A stretch of 64,000 bases of DNA from Streptomyces sp. TG1A-8 (GTDB taxonomy: Bacteria > Actinomycetota > Actinomycetes > Streptomycetales > Streptomycetaceae). The stretch lies in NCBI RefSeq assembly GCF_030499535.1, contig NZ_JASTLB010000001.1:6014001-6078000 (forward strand), written 5' to 3'. The position numbers were made by a program, and so were the translations under genes. Below the pieces are notes generated by a model. It ran no database searches. It saw nothing but the letters and a program-made list of their open reading frames with translations, and had not been told where the DNA came from. Below, one piece after another: positions 27,744 through 37,700 of this stretch (positions are counted from its first letter, which is position 1; every line of letters starts with the position of its first letter).

Positions 27744-28921
27744 CCGACGCCGGAGAACTGCGCCGCCGCACGCGCGAGCTGCTGGCGGAGCACCCGCCCG
27801 CGAGCACCGGCCGGCTGGAGTTCCTGCAGGCCCGGTTCGACGCCGGCCTGGCCTGGGTGCACTACCCCGAGGGCCTCGGCGGTCTCGGCGCCCCGCGCTC
27901 CCTGCAGGCCGTCGTGGACGCCGAACTGGAGGCCGCGGGGGCCCCCGACAACGACCCCCGGCGCATCGGCATCGGCCTCGGCATGGCCGCGCCGACCATC
28001 CTGGAGTACGGCACCGAGGAGCAGAAGCGGCGCCACCTGCGCCCGCTGTGGACGGGCGAGGAGGTCTGGTGCCAGCTCTTCAGCGAGCCCGGGGCCGGCT
28101 CCGACCTGGCCGCGCTCGGGACGCGGGCCGTCCGGGAGGGCGACGAGTGGGTCGTCGACGGGCAGAAGGTGTGGACGTCGAGCGCCCACCTGGCCCGCTG
28201 GGCCATCCTCATCGCCCGCACCGACCCGGGCGTGCCGAAGCACGCGGGCATCACCTACTTCCTCTGCGACATGACCGACCCGGGCGTCGAGGTCCGCCCG
28301 CTGCGCCAGATCACCGGCGAGGCCGAGTTCAACGAGGTCTTCCTCACCGGCGTCCGCATCCCCGACTCCCGCCGCCTGGGCGAGGTCGGCGACGGCTGGC
28401 GGGTCGCCCAGACCACGCTGATGAACGAGCGCGTCTCCATCGGCGGCATGCGCCTGCCCCGCGAGGGCGGCATGATCGGCCTGGTCGCGAAGACCTGGCG
28501 CGAGCGCCCCGAACTGCGCACGCACGAGCTGCACCAGCGCCTGCTGAAGCTGTGGGTCGAGGCCGAGGTCTCCCGCCTCACCGCCGAGCGCCTGCGCCAG
28601 CAGCTCGCCGTCGGCCAGCCCGGCTACGAGGGCTCCGGCATGAAGCTCGCCTTCGCCCGCCTCAACCAGGAGATCAGCGGCCTGGAGGTCGAACTGCGCG
28701 GTGAGGAGGGCCTGCTGTACGACGACTGGACCATGCGCCGCCCCGAACTGGTCGACTTCACCGGCCGGGACGCCGGGTACCGCTACCTGCGGGCCAAGGG
28801 CAACAGCATCGAGGGCGGGACCAGCGAGGTCCTGCTGAACATCGTCGCCGAGCGCGTCCTGGGCCTGCCCGCCGAGCCGCGCACCGACAAGGACCTCGCC
28901 TGGAAGGACCTCGCCCGATGA
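27740..28921 (+). CDS. Acyl-CoA dehydrogenase, large subgroup member
   Basis: A 393-residue FAD-dependent acyl-CoA dehydrogenase. Blocks seen are QLFSEPGAGSDLAALGTRAV, VDGQKVWTSSAHLA and the C-terminal RAKGNSIEGGTSEVLLNIVA. The motif GNSIEGGTSE replaces the FEGTSE of classic beta-oxidation enzymes. In steroid and cyclic-acid degradation such proteins pair with a second subunit to form alpha2beta2 enzymes, and the next gene, overlapping by four bases, encodes a plausible partner. The heteromeric reading is inference. Confidence 0.93.
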   Translation: MTDAGELRRRTRELLAEHPPASTGRLEFLQARFDAGLAWVHYPEGLGGLGAPRSLQAVVDAELEAAGAPDNDPRRIGIGLGMAAPTILEYGTEEQKRRHLRPLWTGEEVWCQLFSEPGAGSDLAALGTRAVREGDEWVVDGQKVWTSSAHLARWAILIARTDPGVPKHAGITYFLCDMTDPGVEVRPLRQITGEAEFNEVFLTGVRIPDSRRLGEVGDGWRVAQTTLMNERVSIGGMRLPREGGMIGLVAKTWRERPELRTHELHQRLLKLWVEAEVSRLTAERLRQQLAVGQPGYEGSGMKLAFARLNQEISGLEVELRGEEGLLYDDWTMRRPELVDFTGRDAGYRYLRAKGNSIEGGTSEVLLNIVAERVLGLPAEPRTDKDLAWKDLAR

Positions 28922-29991
28922 CGGATCTTCTCTACTCCGAGGAGGAGGAGGCGCTGCGCGCCGCCGTCCGCGACCTGCTCACGGACCACTGCGCCGCCGC
29001 GGACGTCATCGCGCGCACCGAGTCGGACGCCCCGCACGACCTCGCCCTGTGGAAGTCCCTGGCGGACGGCATGGGCCTCGCCGGACTCCTGGTGCCCGAG
29101 GCGCAGGGCGGCCACGGCGCCACCCACCGCGAGGCGGCCGTCGTGCTGGAGGAACTGGGCCGGGCGGTCGCCCCCGTGCCGTACCTCACCAGCGCGGTCG
29201 TGGCCACCGAGGCCCTGCTCGCCTGTGGGGACGGGGAACTGCTGGGCCGCCTGGCCTCCGGGCGCACCCTCGCCGCCCTCGCGGTCGGGCTGCACACCGC
29301 CCCGGGCACCGCCCCGAAGACCGCACGGCGGGACGGCGGCGCCCTGCACGGCGAGTTGACCGCCGTCGCCGACGCCGCCGTCGCCGACGTCCTGCTCGTC
29401 CCGGCCGACGACGGCGGGCTGTACGCCGTGGCCGCCGACGCCGTGACCGTCACCGCGCAGGTCTGCCTGGACCCGACCCGTCCGCTGGCCACCGTCACCC
29501 TCACGAGTGCCCCGGGCCGCCGGATCGGCGACGCGGAACCGGCCGTACGACGCGCCCTGCGGGCCGGCGCCGGACTGCTCGCCTCCGAGCAACTGGGCGT
29601 CGCGGAATGGGCGTTGACCGAGACGGTCCGCTACCTGAAGGAGCGCAAGCAGTTCAACCGGCCGGTCGGCGGCTTCCAGGCGCTCAAGCACCGGCTCGCC
29701 CAACTGTGGCTGGAGGTCGTCAACCTGCGGGCCGCCGCCCGCGCCGCCGCCGACGCCCTGTCCGGCGGTGCGGACACCGACATCCCGGTGGCCGTCGCCC
29801 AGGCCTACGCCGCCCCCGCCGCCGTACGCGCCGCCGAGGAGGCGCTGCAGCTCCACGGCGGCATCGGCATGACCTGGGAACACCCCGTCCACCTCCACCT
29901 GAAGCGGGCCAAGGCCGACTCGATCGCCTACGGCACCGCCGGCGCCCACCGGGAGGCACTGGCCGAGCTGGTCGACCTCCGGGCGCCCTGA
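28918..29991 (+). CDS. Acyl-CoA dehydrogenase, partner subunit
   Basis: A 357-residue protein of the acyl-CoA dehydrogenase fold that overlaps its partner gene by ATGA. It retains LKERKQFNRPVGGFQALKHR and LQLHGGIGMTWEHPVHLHLK but is divergent in the N-terminal and middle regions (few conserved residues where ESGAGSD is expected). This pattern fits the less active half of an obligate heteromeric acyl-CoA dehydrogenase. A terminator follows 15 bp after the stop, ending the operon. Confidence 0.92.
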   Translation: MTDLLYSEEEEALRAAVRDLLTDHCAAADVIARTESDAPHDLALWKSLADGMGLAGLLVPEAQGGHGATHREAAVVLEELGRAVAPVPYLTSAVVATEALLACGDGELLGRLASGRTLAALAVGLHTAPGTAPKTARRDGGALHGELTAVADAAVADVLLVPADDGGLYAVAADAVTVTAQVCLDPTRPLATVTLTSAPGRRIGDAEPAVRRALRAGAGLLASEQLGVAEWALTETVRYLKERKQFNRPVGGFQALKHRLAQLWLEVVNLRAAARAAADALSGGADTDIPVAVAQAYAAPAAVRAAEEALQLHGGIGMTWEHPVHLHLKRAKADSIAYGTAGAHREALAELVDLRAP

Positions 29992-30005
29992 CACCGGCCC
30001 CGGAC

Positions 30006-30035
30006 GAAGCCCGCCCCACCCGGGGGGCGGGCTTC
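30006..30035 (+). terminator. Terminator after the acyl-CoA dehydrogenase operon
   Basis: A perfect 12-bp inverted repeat (GAAGCCCGCCCC with complement, 6-base loop) lies immediately after the second dehydrogenase stop. Confidence 0.75.
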
Positions 30036-30166
30036 CGCGCGTCCGCGCCCGGGTGAAGTGAACAGCGGGCAGCGGTCCGGCCAACTCCCCGTGGGCGCGG
30101 GTCCGCTGAGCGGTGGGCGCACGCATACTCTCCCCGGTCCCGTCCGGTACCCGAGGGAGACAGGGC

Positions 30167-31027
30167 ATGGCCCCCACCACCCGCCGCAGAGCCCCCACCA
30201 CCCTCGGTGCCGCCCTCGCGGGCACCGCCGCCCTGCCCGCGGCCCGGGCCCGGGCGCTCGGGGGCCACCGCGGCCTGCGTCCGCTGCGGCACGCCCACGC
30301 CCACAACGACTACGACCACCCGCGGCCCCTCCTCGACGCCCTCGACCACCGCTTCGGCAGTGTCGAGGCCGACGTCTTCCTCGTCGGCGACCGGCTGCTC
30401 ATCGGCCACGCCGCCGAGCTGGATCCGGCCCGCACCCTCGAATCCCTCCACCTCGACCCGCTCGCCGCCCGCGTACGGGCCAACCGGGGCCGGGTGTACC
30501 GGGGGTGGCACCGGTCCGTGCAGCTCCTCGTGGACATCAAGACCGAGGGCTCCTCGGCGTACCGCGAACTCGACCGCCACCTGAGGCGCCACCCGCACCT
30601 GTTCACCACCTGCGCGCGCGGCCGGGTGCACCCGGGCCCGGTCACCGTCGTCGTCTCCGGCGACCGCGCCGCCCGCGCGCCCATGGAGGCCCAGGGCGAG
30701 CGCCGCGCCTTCCACGACGGCCGGCTCACCGACCTCGGCAGCGCCGCCCCCGCCTCCTTCGCCCCGCTGATCAGCGACAACCGGACACTCCACTTCACCT
30801 GGCAGGGCGAGGGACCCTTCCCGGACGCCGAGCGGCGAAAGCTGCGGAGCATCGCCGGGGCCGCGCACGCGCACGGGCAGCGGGTGCGGTTCCGGGCCAC
30901 CCCGGACACCCCCGGACCGGCCCGGGACGCCCTGTCGACCGAACTGCTCGCCACCGGCGTCGACTTCCCGAACACCGACGACCTCGCCGGCCTGGAGGCG
31001 TTCCCCGACGCCCGCCCCTCCGCGTAA
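30167..31027 (+). CDS. Secreted PI-PLC/glycerophosphodiesterase-like protein
   Basis: A 286-residue protein of the phosphatidylinositol-specific phospholipase C-like phosphodiesterase fold. The catalytic-type motif HAHAHNDYDHPRPLLDAL near residue 44, VEADVFLVGDRLLIGH and LLVDIKTEG match the family. The N-terminus carries two arginines and a hydrophobic stretch (RRRAPTTLGAALAGTAALPA), a weak or twin-arginine-like export signal. I use ATG 30167 after GAGGGAGACAGGGC; an ATG 54 bases upstream lacks such a site. Substrate is unknown. Confidence 0.88.
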   Translation: MAPTTRRRAPTTLGAALAGTAALPAARARALGGHRGLRPLRHAHAHNDYDHPRPLLDALDHRFGSVEADVFLVGDRLLIGHAAELDPARTLESLHLDPLAARVRANRGRVYRGWHRSVQLLVDIKTEGSSAYRELDRHLRRHPHLFTTCARGRVHPGPVTVVVSGDRAARAPMEAQGERRAFHDGRLTDLGSAAPASFAPLISDNRTLHFTWQGEGPFPDAERRKLRSIAGAAHAHGQRVRFRATPDTPGPARDALSTELLATGVDFPNTDDLAGLEAFPDARPSA

Positions 31028-31128
31028 CACCACACGATCGGGGGTCGTGTCAGCCGCCCGGACGAGCCTCCCGCTGGGCCACACTTGCGGCCGGACGCCG
31101 CACTCGGGGCGTGGCCGAGGAGGTTTCG

Positions 31129-31323
31129 ATGGTCATTTCCATCTCTGTGGTGGTGCTGCTCCTGATCCTGGCCGTGATCTTCATGCGCAACGGCGCGCTG
31201 AAGGTCTCGCACGCCCTGGTCTGCATGCTGCTCGGCTTCTTCCTGGCCGGCACCAGCATGGCGCCCACCATCCACGACGGGTTCACCGCGACCGCCGACC
31301 TGGTGAGCAGCCTGCAACCCTGA
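31129..31323 (+). CDS. Small conserved Streptomyces membrane protein
   Basis: A 64-residue protein with two hydrophobic helices (ISVVVLLLILAVIFMRNGAL and HALVCMLLGFFLAGTSMA) and a short acidic/polar tail. GAGGAGGTTTCG precedes the ATG at ideal spacing. Small proteins of this type with an ALKVSHALVCMLLGF segment are common in actinomycetes, sometimes near phage-like or plasmid-like genes, but have no known function. It lies at the left edge of the accessory stretch. Confidence 0.82.
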   Translation: MVISISVVVLLLILAVIFMRNGALKVSHALVCMLLGFFLAGTSMAPTIHDGFTATADLVSSLQP

Positions 31324-31365
31324 GCGCGCCGTGCCCGTCCCGGCGGCCCGGGCGTCGTCCGCCCG

Positions 31366-34290
31366 TCAGGGCTCGCGCAACGACTGCGGGAGTCGCGTCG
31401 AGCGCGCGCACAGGTCCGCGCGGTTGGCGGCGCCCGTCTTGGTCATCAGGCTGGCGATGTGCTTCTCGGCCGTGCGCGGGGAGATGAACAGCCGGTCGGC
31501 GATGTCCTTGTTGCTCAGCCGGTCGGCGAGGAGCCGGAACACCTCGAACTCCCGCACGGTGACGCCGAGGGCCCGCAGTTGCTCGGGGATGCCGTTCGTG
31601 CCGGTGCGGTGCTGGTGCACGGGCGCCCCCAGCCGGCGCAGGGCGGCCCGGCAGGCGTTCGTGACGGCCGGCACGCCCCGCTCGTGGAAGTAGTGTTCGG
31701 CCCGCCGGAGCCAGGCGACCGGTTCGCCCCAGCCGTCCTCGTGCGCCGCGTCCGCGACCAGCCGCAGGCCCAGGTGCAGGGCGGCCGGGTAGTCGGCGGC
31801 CTCCCGCAGCGCCGTGGCGATCCTCTCGGCCGCCGGCCCGGGCCGGCCCTCCCGGCCCAGCAGGACGGCGTCGGCGAGCGTGACGAACTGGCGGTTCCAC
31901 CGCATGCGCCCGACCGCCGTGGAGGCGATCTCGTCGTGCCGGGCGCGGTCCGCGTCCCCGGCCAGCACGTCCAGCAGCAGTCCCACCCCGTGCGTGCCGC
32001 TGAGGTGGTAGGTGCTGGGGTTGCGCTGTTCCAGTACCGACACCGCCCTCAACTCCGCCCGGGTCAGCTCCCGGTCCTCCTCCATCAGGGCGCAGAAGGC
32101 GCGGGCCATGCCCAGGGTGAGCGGTTCCTCCTGGGAGCCGGCCCCCTCCCAGTCGGCGAACGCCTCCAAGGCGGCCTCCATCGCCCGCCGGTCGCCCAGG
32201 TGGGCCTCCAGCGACGCCAGCGACATGAGTACGTACCGGACGACCGGGGCGAGCCTGAGCCGGCGGACGACCGCCAGGCACTCGGCGGCGGCCTCCCGCG
32301 TCGACCCGTACGCGCCGCGCATCACGCCGTCCAGGACGAGGATGCCGTCGACGGTGTGCACGATGCTGACCGAGCCCAGCCGCAGCGCCTCCTCGCGGGC
32401 GGCCAGCAGCCCCGTGGTGTCGCCCTCCGCCAGCCAGTCGTTGCCGCCGATGCGGGTCGCCGCGTACATCCGCCGCAGCGGGAGCCGGTGCCGTTCGGCC
32501 GTCGTCAGGGCCTGTTCGAGCATCGCCCGGGACCCGTCGGGATCCCGTTCCCGGGCCACGGTCGCCAGCAGTTCCCACGCCTGGCAGGCCACCGAGGGCA
32601 GCGCGTAGCGCTCGGCGGCGTCCGCGGCCGAGCGGGCCAGCTTCTCCGCGTGCTGGGTCCGGTCGGTGCCCGGGGTGTCCAGCGCGAGGTAGGCCGCGGT
32701 GACGTCGACGGCCGCCGCGGTCGCCCCGTCCGGGTCCGGCCCGAGCATCTCGCGGGCCCGGTCGATCTGCCGGTTGCCGTCGCTCCACCGTCCCGCGGTG
32801 TGGGCGACCTTGGCCAGCCGGGTGTGCAGGACCGCCAGGTGGGCGCCGCTCAACCCCGCGCTGTCCAGGGCGTGCAGGTGTTCCACCAGGTCGAAGGCCC
32901 GGTCGAAGTCACCGGATTCGGCCAGCGCGAGCAGCAGGTGCTCCAGCACCCCGGCCCGCTCCTGCGGGCCGGCGCCCCGTGCCAGCAGTCCCTCGGCCCG
33001 GCTCAGCAGGGTCACCGCCGAGCCCAGCGCGCCGGCAGTCAGCGCCCGGCGCCCGGCCTCCGCGAACAACCGGCCGGCGGCCGTGTCCTCCCCGGCCTCG
33101 CAGCGCAGTCCGGCCGCCAGCGCGCACCACTCGCCGGGCAGGCGCGGGTGCAGTTCCTCCACCGCGTCCGCCCCGCGCCGCGCCAGCTCGGCCCGCTGGC
33201 CGGGCGTCAGCTGGGTGAACAGCGCCTCCACGGTGGGGGAGTGGCGGAAAGAGTACCAGTCCGGCGCGGGCTCGTCCGGGATCACCAGCCGGGCGGCGAC
33301 GCCGGCGTGCAGGTGGCTGAGCAGGGCCCGGTCGTCGACGCCCGTCATGCGCTGCAGCACGGTCAGCGGGAACCGCCGGCCCAGCACGGCCGCCGCCGAC
33401 AGCAGCGTCAGGCCCTCCGCGCCCAGCCGGTCGATGCGGCGCAGGATGCCCCGGGCCAGCGCGGAGGAGACGTCCCCGCGCGGATCGCCCACGGTCCGCC
33501 AGCCGTCCGTCGCCTGGACGAGGGTGCCCGCACCGATCATCGACTGCAGCAGTTCCTCGACCAGGTAGGGGCTGCCGGCACTGTCCTCCCACAGCCGCTC
33601 CAGCACCGGTGCGGGTACCTCGCCGGCGGTGGTGCCCAACTGACCGGCCACCAGCTCGTGCACCTGCGGACGCGTCAGCGGGGGCAGCTCCACCACCGAG
33701 GCGGCGCCGCGCCGGCGGGCGGACTGGGCCAGGTCGAGGGCGTCGCTGAAGTCGGTGCGCACCGTGGCCAGCAGCAGGACCGGGGTGTACTCCAGGTTGT
33801 CGACCAGGTATTCGAGGACGCCGAGCGTCTCGGGGTCCGCGTCGTGCAGGTCCTCCAGCAGCAGGAGCCGGCCACGGCCGTGGTCGGTGGCCAGCAGCAG
33901 GCGCAGTACGGCCTCGCCCAGGATGACCATCGTGCTGCTGTCGCTGTCCCCGGTGTTCCAGTCGGGTATCAGACGCCCCAGCACCGGCCGGTAGGGCCCC
34001 AACTGCAGCTCGCCCAGCGGCTCGCCGCTGCGGAACAGCGACATCAGCGCCTCGGTCAGCGGCCGGAACGGCACGGCGGGTCCGGTGGTGCTGCTGCGTC
34101 CCCGCAGCACGCTCATCCCGGCCCCCAGCGCACTGCCCACGGCCTCGGCGGCCAGCCGGGACTTGCCCACCCCGGCCTCCCCCACCAGGAAGACCACGCC
34201 ACCGCGTCCCTGCCGGGCGCTGGACAGCGCGCGCTCCAGGAAGCCCAGTTGGGCGTCCCGGCCGACGAGGGAAGGCGCTTGGAAACGCAT
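31366..34290 (-). CDS. Large LuxR-family ATP-binding regulator (LAL)
   Basis: A 974-residue LuxR regulator of the large ATP-binding type. The N-terminal AAA/NACHT-like ATPase has Walker A in FLVGEAGVGKSRLAAEAVG near residue 35 and Walker B-like LLLLEDLHDADPETLG. A long helical TPR-like middle follows, then a C-terminal LuxR HTH (LGVTVREFEVFRLLADRLSN, then IADRLFISPRTAEKHIASL). Such proteins often control biosynthetic clusters. I use ATG 34290; an upstream ATG at 34314 would add eight residues including a TTA codon. Neither start has a clear ribosome site. Target genes are unknown; the LanM unit is adjacent. Confidence 0.92.
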   Translation of the reverse strand: MRFQAPSLVGRDAQLGFLERALSSARQGRGGVVFLVGEAGVGKSRLAAEAVGSALGAGMSVLRGRSSTTGPAVPFRPLTEALMSLFRSGEPLGELQLGPYRPVLGRLIPDWNTGDSDSSTMVILGEAVLRLLLATDHGRGRLLLLEDLHDADPETLGVLEYLVDNLEYTPVLLLATVRTDFSDALDLAQSARRRGAASVVELPPLTRPQVHELVAGQLGTTAGEVPAPVLERLWEDSAGSPYLVEELLQSMIGAGTLVQATDGWRTVGDPRGDVSSALARGILRRIDRLGAEGLTLLSAAAVLGRRFPLTVLQRMTGVDDRALLSHLHAGVAARLVIPDEPAPDWYSFRHSPTVEALFTQLTPGQRAELARRGADAVEELHPRLPGEWCALAAGLRCEAGEDTAAGRLFAEAGRRALTAGALGSAVTLLSRAEGLLARGAGPQERAGVLEHLLLALAESGDFDRAFDLVEHLHALDSAGLSGAHLAVLHTRLAKVAHTAGRWSDGNRQIDRAREMLGPDPDGATAAAVDVTAAYLALDTPGTDRTQHAEKLARSAADAAERYALPSVACQAWELLATVARERDPDGSRAMLEQALTTAERHRLPLRRMYAATRIGGNDWLAEGDTTGLLAAREEALRLGSVSIVHTVDGILVLDGVMRGAYGSTREAAAECLAVVRRLRLAPVVRYVLMSLASLEAHLGDRRAMEAALEAFADWEGAGSQEEPLTLGMARAFCALMEEDRELTRAELRAVSVLEQRNPSTYHLSGTHGVGLLLDVLAGDADRARHDEIASTAVGRMRWNRQFVTLADAVLLGREGRPGPAAERIATALREAADYPAALHLGLRLVADAAHEDGWGEPVAWLRRAEHYFHERGVPAVTNACRAALRRLGAPVHQHRTGTNGIPEQLRALGVTVREFEVFRLLADRLSNKDIADRLFISPRTAEKHIASLMTKTGAANRADLCARSTRLPQSLREP

Positions 34291-34430
34291 AAACTCGAAG
34301 CATAATCGGAACATCGGGGATCATGGCAGACCGTCCGTGTCCTGATACCGGCCCCGCGCCCGCCGGGCGGACGGGTGGCTCCCGGCCGGGAGCCACCGCG
34401 GGGCAGTCACCGCACCGGGGGCCGGCTCGT

Positions 34431-34652
34431 TCAGCGCGGCGCGGAGACCGAGGTGTCGATCGTGCTCAGCGTGATGACGATGCCGCTGGTGAGGACCATG
34501 CCGGCCAGGACGCGGACGCGGGCGCAGGCGCGGTTGCGGCCCGAGAGGGCGATGCCGCCGGCGGCGTCCTGCTCGTCGGGGGAGAGCGCGGGGATCTCGG
34601 TGCCGGCGTCGGCGAGGGACACGGACGTGGCGCGGCTGAGGTTCTGGTTCAT
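34431..34652 (-). CDS. Candidate RiPP precursor peptide, single-cysteine
   Basis: A 73-residue peptide encoded just downstream of the lanM-like gene on the same strand, with AAGGGG nine bases before its ATG. The first 33 residues look like a class II leader: acidic, ending LSPDEQDAAGG, a double-glycine site of the type cut by LanT-like proteases. The remaining 40 residues hold one Cys (GRNRACARVRV), then a hydrophobic Ser/Thr-rich tail (LTSGIVITLSTIDTSVSAPR) with about ten hydroxyl residues. One Cys allows at most one thioether ring. An alternative is a small one-helix membrane protein; the leader-like cut site and the neighbour favour the precursor. Confidence 0.65.
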   Translation of the reverse strand: MNQNLSRATSVSLADAGTEIPALSPDEQDAAGGIALSGRNRACARVRVLAGMVLTSGIVITLSTIDTSVSAPR

Positions 34653-34748
34653 GACGGTGAGCCCCTTGTTCTGTGGAGAGTTCTGAACGAGTGGTGGAGG
34701 AGACGGGCGCGGCGGGGGCGGCGGACGGACGGCCGCCGGTGGTGGTCC

Positions 34749-37700
34749 TCAGCGCGCGGGGAGCGGGCCGGTGCGGCAGTGCCCGAGCAGGAGCGCGGAC
34801 GGGACGAGGGTGGGGAAGCCGAGGCGGAGCAGTCCGTAGCCGATGCCGGCCAGGCCGGTCAGCAGCCCGGGGGAGGGCACCTGGTCCGGGGTGGCGCAGC
34901 GGTGTTCCCGCGCCTCGACGGTCGCGAGCACCCGGCCCGTGTGGCGCGCCAGCGCGGCGGACGCCGTCGCGTCACCGCGGTCGGCGAGCACCGACAGGGC
35001 CTCCAGGGCGCCGAACACGCCGTGGCCCGGGCTGAGGTCGGCGTCGTCGCACAGGGCGGACAGCCGGCCGGAGAGGCCCTCCGCACCCGGCAGGTGCGCC
35101 GCGGCGGCGGCGATCCCGGGCAGTCCGGTGGTCCAGGAGGCGTCGAGCGGGGCGTCACCGGCCGCGGTGAGGGACGAGCGCAGCAGGCTGGTCGCGACCG
35201 CCGCGTGCCCGTCGCCGTCCGCCCGCTGGTCCGCGTGGCGCGACAGGGCCCAGCCGATGCCCGCGTCGCCCTCGGCGAACCCGGCGGTGCCGCCGCCCCG
35301 CGCGACGGCGGGAGCCAGGCCGTCCGCCACCGCGTCGGCCAGGTCCAGTGCCTGGTACGCGCCGCCGGCGTGGGCCGCGACGGCCGCGGCCAGCGCCCCG
35401 GCCGCACCACCGGCGAGCCCGGGGTCCGCGCAGGCCGCGACGGCGTGTCCCAGCGCGGTGAGCGCGTCCGGCAGCGACTCCGCCAGCTCGGGGTCCAGCA
35501 CGACCGACAGGCGGACCAGGCAGTACAGGATGCCGCCCAGCCCGTCGTACGCGCCCGGCCCGACCGTCGCGCACAGCTCGGGGTCGGCGGCCAGCGTCTT
35601 CAGCAGGGTCGGCAGCGGCCGCACCGCCTCGCGGGCCAGTACCGTGTACCGCTCGGCGCCCGCGAGCAGGCCGGCCTGGGCCAGGAAGAGCGCCACCCCG
35701 CTGTAGCCCTGGGCCAGCCCGGCACCCATCGGCAGCACCGACCAGTGCCCGCCCGGCAGGCGTTCCAGACCGAGCCAATTGGCCCGGCCGCCGGAGCGCA
35801 CGGTACGGGCGGCGATCTCGTCGGCGATCCCGCAGGCCGCGGCCAGCAGGCGCGACGGTTCCGCCGCCACGGCCGGCGGGCACGCCGGCAGCAGCGCGGA
35901 GCGGGGCCGCCGCAGCGGGGAGCCCGCGTCCCGCGCGGCGAGCGTGGCCGACACGATCCACTCCTGGTCGTGGCAGTCCACCTCGTCCATGCGGGCGATC
36001 TTCGCGCGCACCGCGGTCAGGGCCGGCACCGGCAACAGGCCGGGCAACCAGGTCCCGTCGGCCGTCCGGACCCCTGTACCGGACGGCCGATGGGCGAAGA
36101 GGGGGACGTCCCCGCGCCACAGGTCGGCGGTCTCGTGCTCGACGAGCCGCTGGCGCGCCGGGTCGTGCACCGACTCGGTCCACAGCACCGCGAACACCGC
36201 GTCCCGGGCCAGCGCGTCACCGAGCAGCGCCGGGTGCGTGGACTCCTCCAGCAGGGTCGCGTACAGCCGGGTGGACCGGACGATCAGCCGGGCCGGGCTG
36301 TCCGCGCGCAGCGCCAGCGGACCGTCGTCCGCGGCCAGTTCACCGCCGTGCGCGCGGACCGCCGCGTACGCGGTGCGGAACCCCTCCAGCAGCGCCGCGC
36401 GGTGGTCGGCCCCCGCGAGGCGGGGCCCGCCGGGCAGCGGCTGGTTCTGCGCGGCCGGGCTGGTGACGGGGCCGCGCGTCACCCGCATGGTGTCCAGGCC
36501 GGTGTCCTCCCAGCGCAGGCCCTCGCTCGGGTAGGTGCCCTCCTCGGCGCGGCCCAGCGCGGAGATGTCCAGCGCGCCGTGCTCGCCGATCAGCAGGTGC
36601 GGCAGCAGGCACGTACGGTGCACCGACGCCTGCAGGGCGTCCGCCGCCGGATCGGCGCCGGCCGTGGTGGCCTGCGGGAGCCCGGTGTGCAGCAGGGTCT
36701 CGGCGTCCACCAGCACCGGCTGGCCGGCGCACGCGATGACGTTCTCGTAGTGCATGTCGGCACCGTCCACCGCGTACAGCAGTGCCAGCAGCGCGCCCTG
36801 GCGGCGGTAGAAGGCGTCCGCCTCGGTCACCGTGCCGCACCAGCGGTGCTCGATGAACTCGAGCCAGCCGTGGTCGTCCCGCCGCACCGTGCGGGGGGTG
36901 CGCAGCTCCAGACCGGGGACCCGGCCGGCGAGCCAGGCGGTCAGGTCGTCCAGGAGCGCGTGGTGCTCCAGCGAACGCGGCTTGTACACCGCCCGGGAGC
37001 CGTCGGCGAAGCCCAGCACCGCCACCGACCGGCCGCCGCGGTGGGCGTCGCCGCAGCCCAGCTCGATCCGGGCGAGCGGACCGGGGTCGCGCCCCCCGAA
37101 CAGGACGGCCGTCAGGTCGGCGCGGTCGGCGAGCAGGCGCAGGCCCAGTTCGGCCACGGCGTCGGCCGCGTCCAGGGCCGTCTGGCCGAGCATCCGGGCC
37201 AGCACCGGGTAGGCGGTGAACAGCGTGCGCAGTCCGTCCGGAGCGCCGGTCGCGGCGCAGAACGCGGCGAACCGCTCGCGCGGTCCGGCCCCGGCGAGCC
37301 GCCCGGCGCGCCGGGCGCGGTCGAGTTCGCGGACCAGCGTGCGTCCCGCCAGCCGGGCCAGCCGGTCCAGCAGCCACCGCTCGAACGAGGTCCGCAGCAC
37401 GTGGCGTTCGGCCGCCGGCAGCGGCTCCAGGCGCCGGTCCAGGGCCGTCGAGGCGGGTGCCGCCAGCGGCGCCACGACCGGTGCGAACACCTCGGGCCCG
37501 GTGGCCCCGCCCGGCAGCGGCAGCCGGGCGTCGTGCGCCGCCAGGTCCACGGCCTGTTCCACGTACCCGGCCCAGCGCGGCGTGCCGGTGCGGGCGGCCA
37601 GGTGCCCGGGTGCCTCGCCGGCGAGGGCCGCCACGGCGGATTCGTCCAGGCCCAGGTGTGCCAGCCGGGCGGCGAAGCCCACCGTGTCCCCGGCGGCCCA

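Noticed and set aside
34375..34686. Plus-strand open frame over the candidate precursor
   Set aside because: No ribosome site and no protein-like features; the minus-strand frame has leader-like features and a ribosome site.
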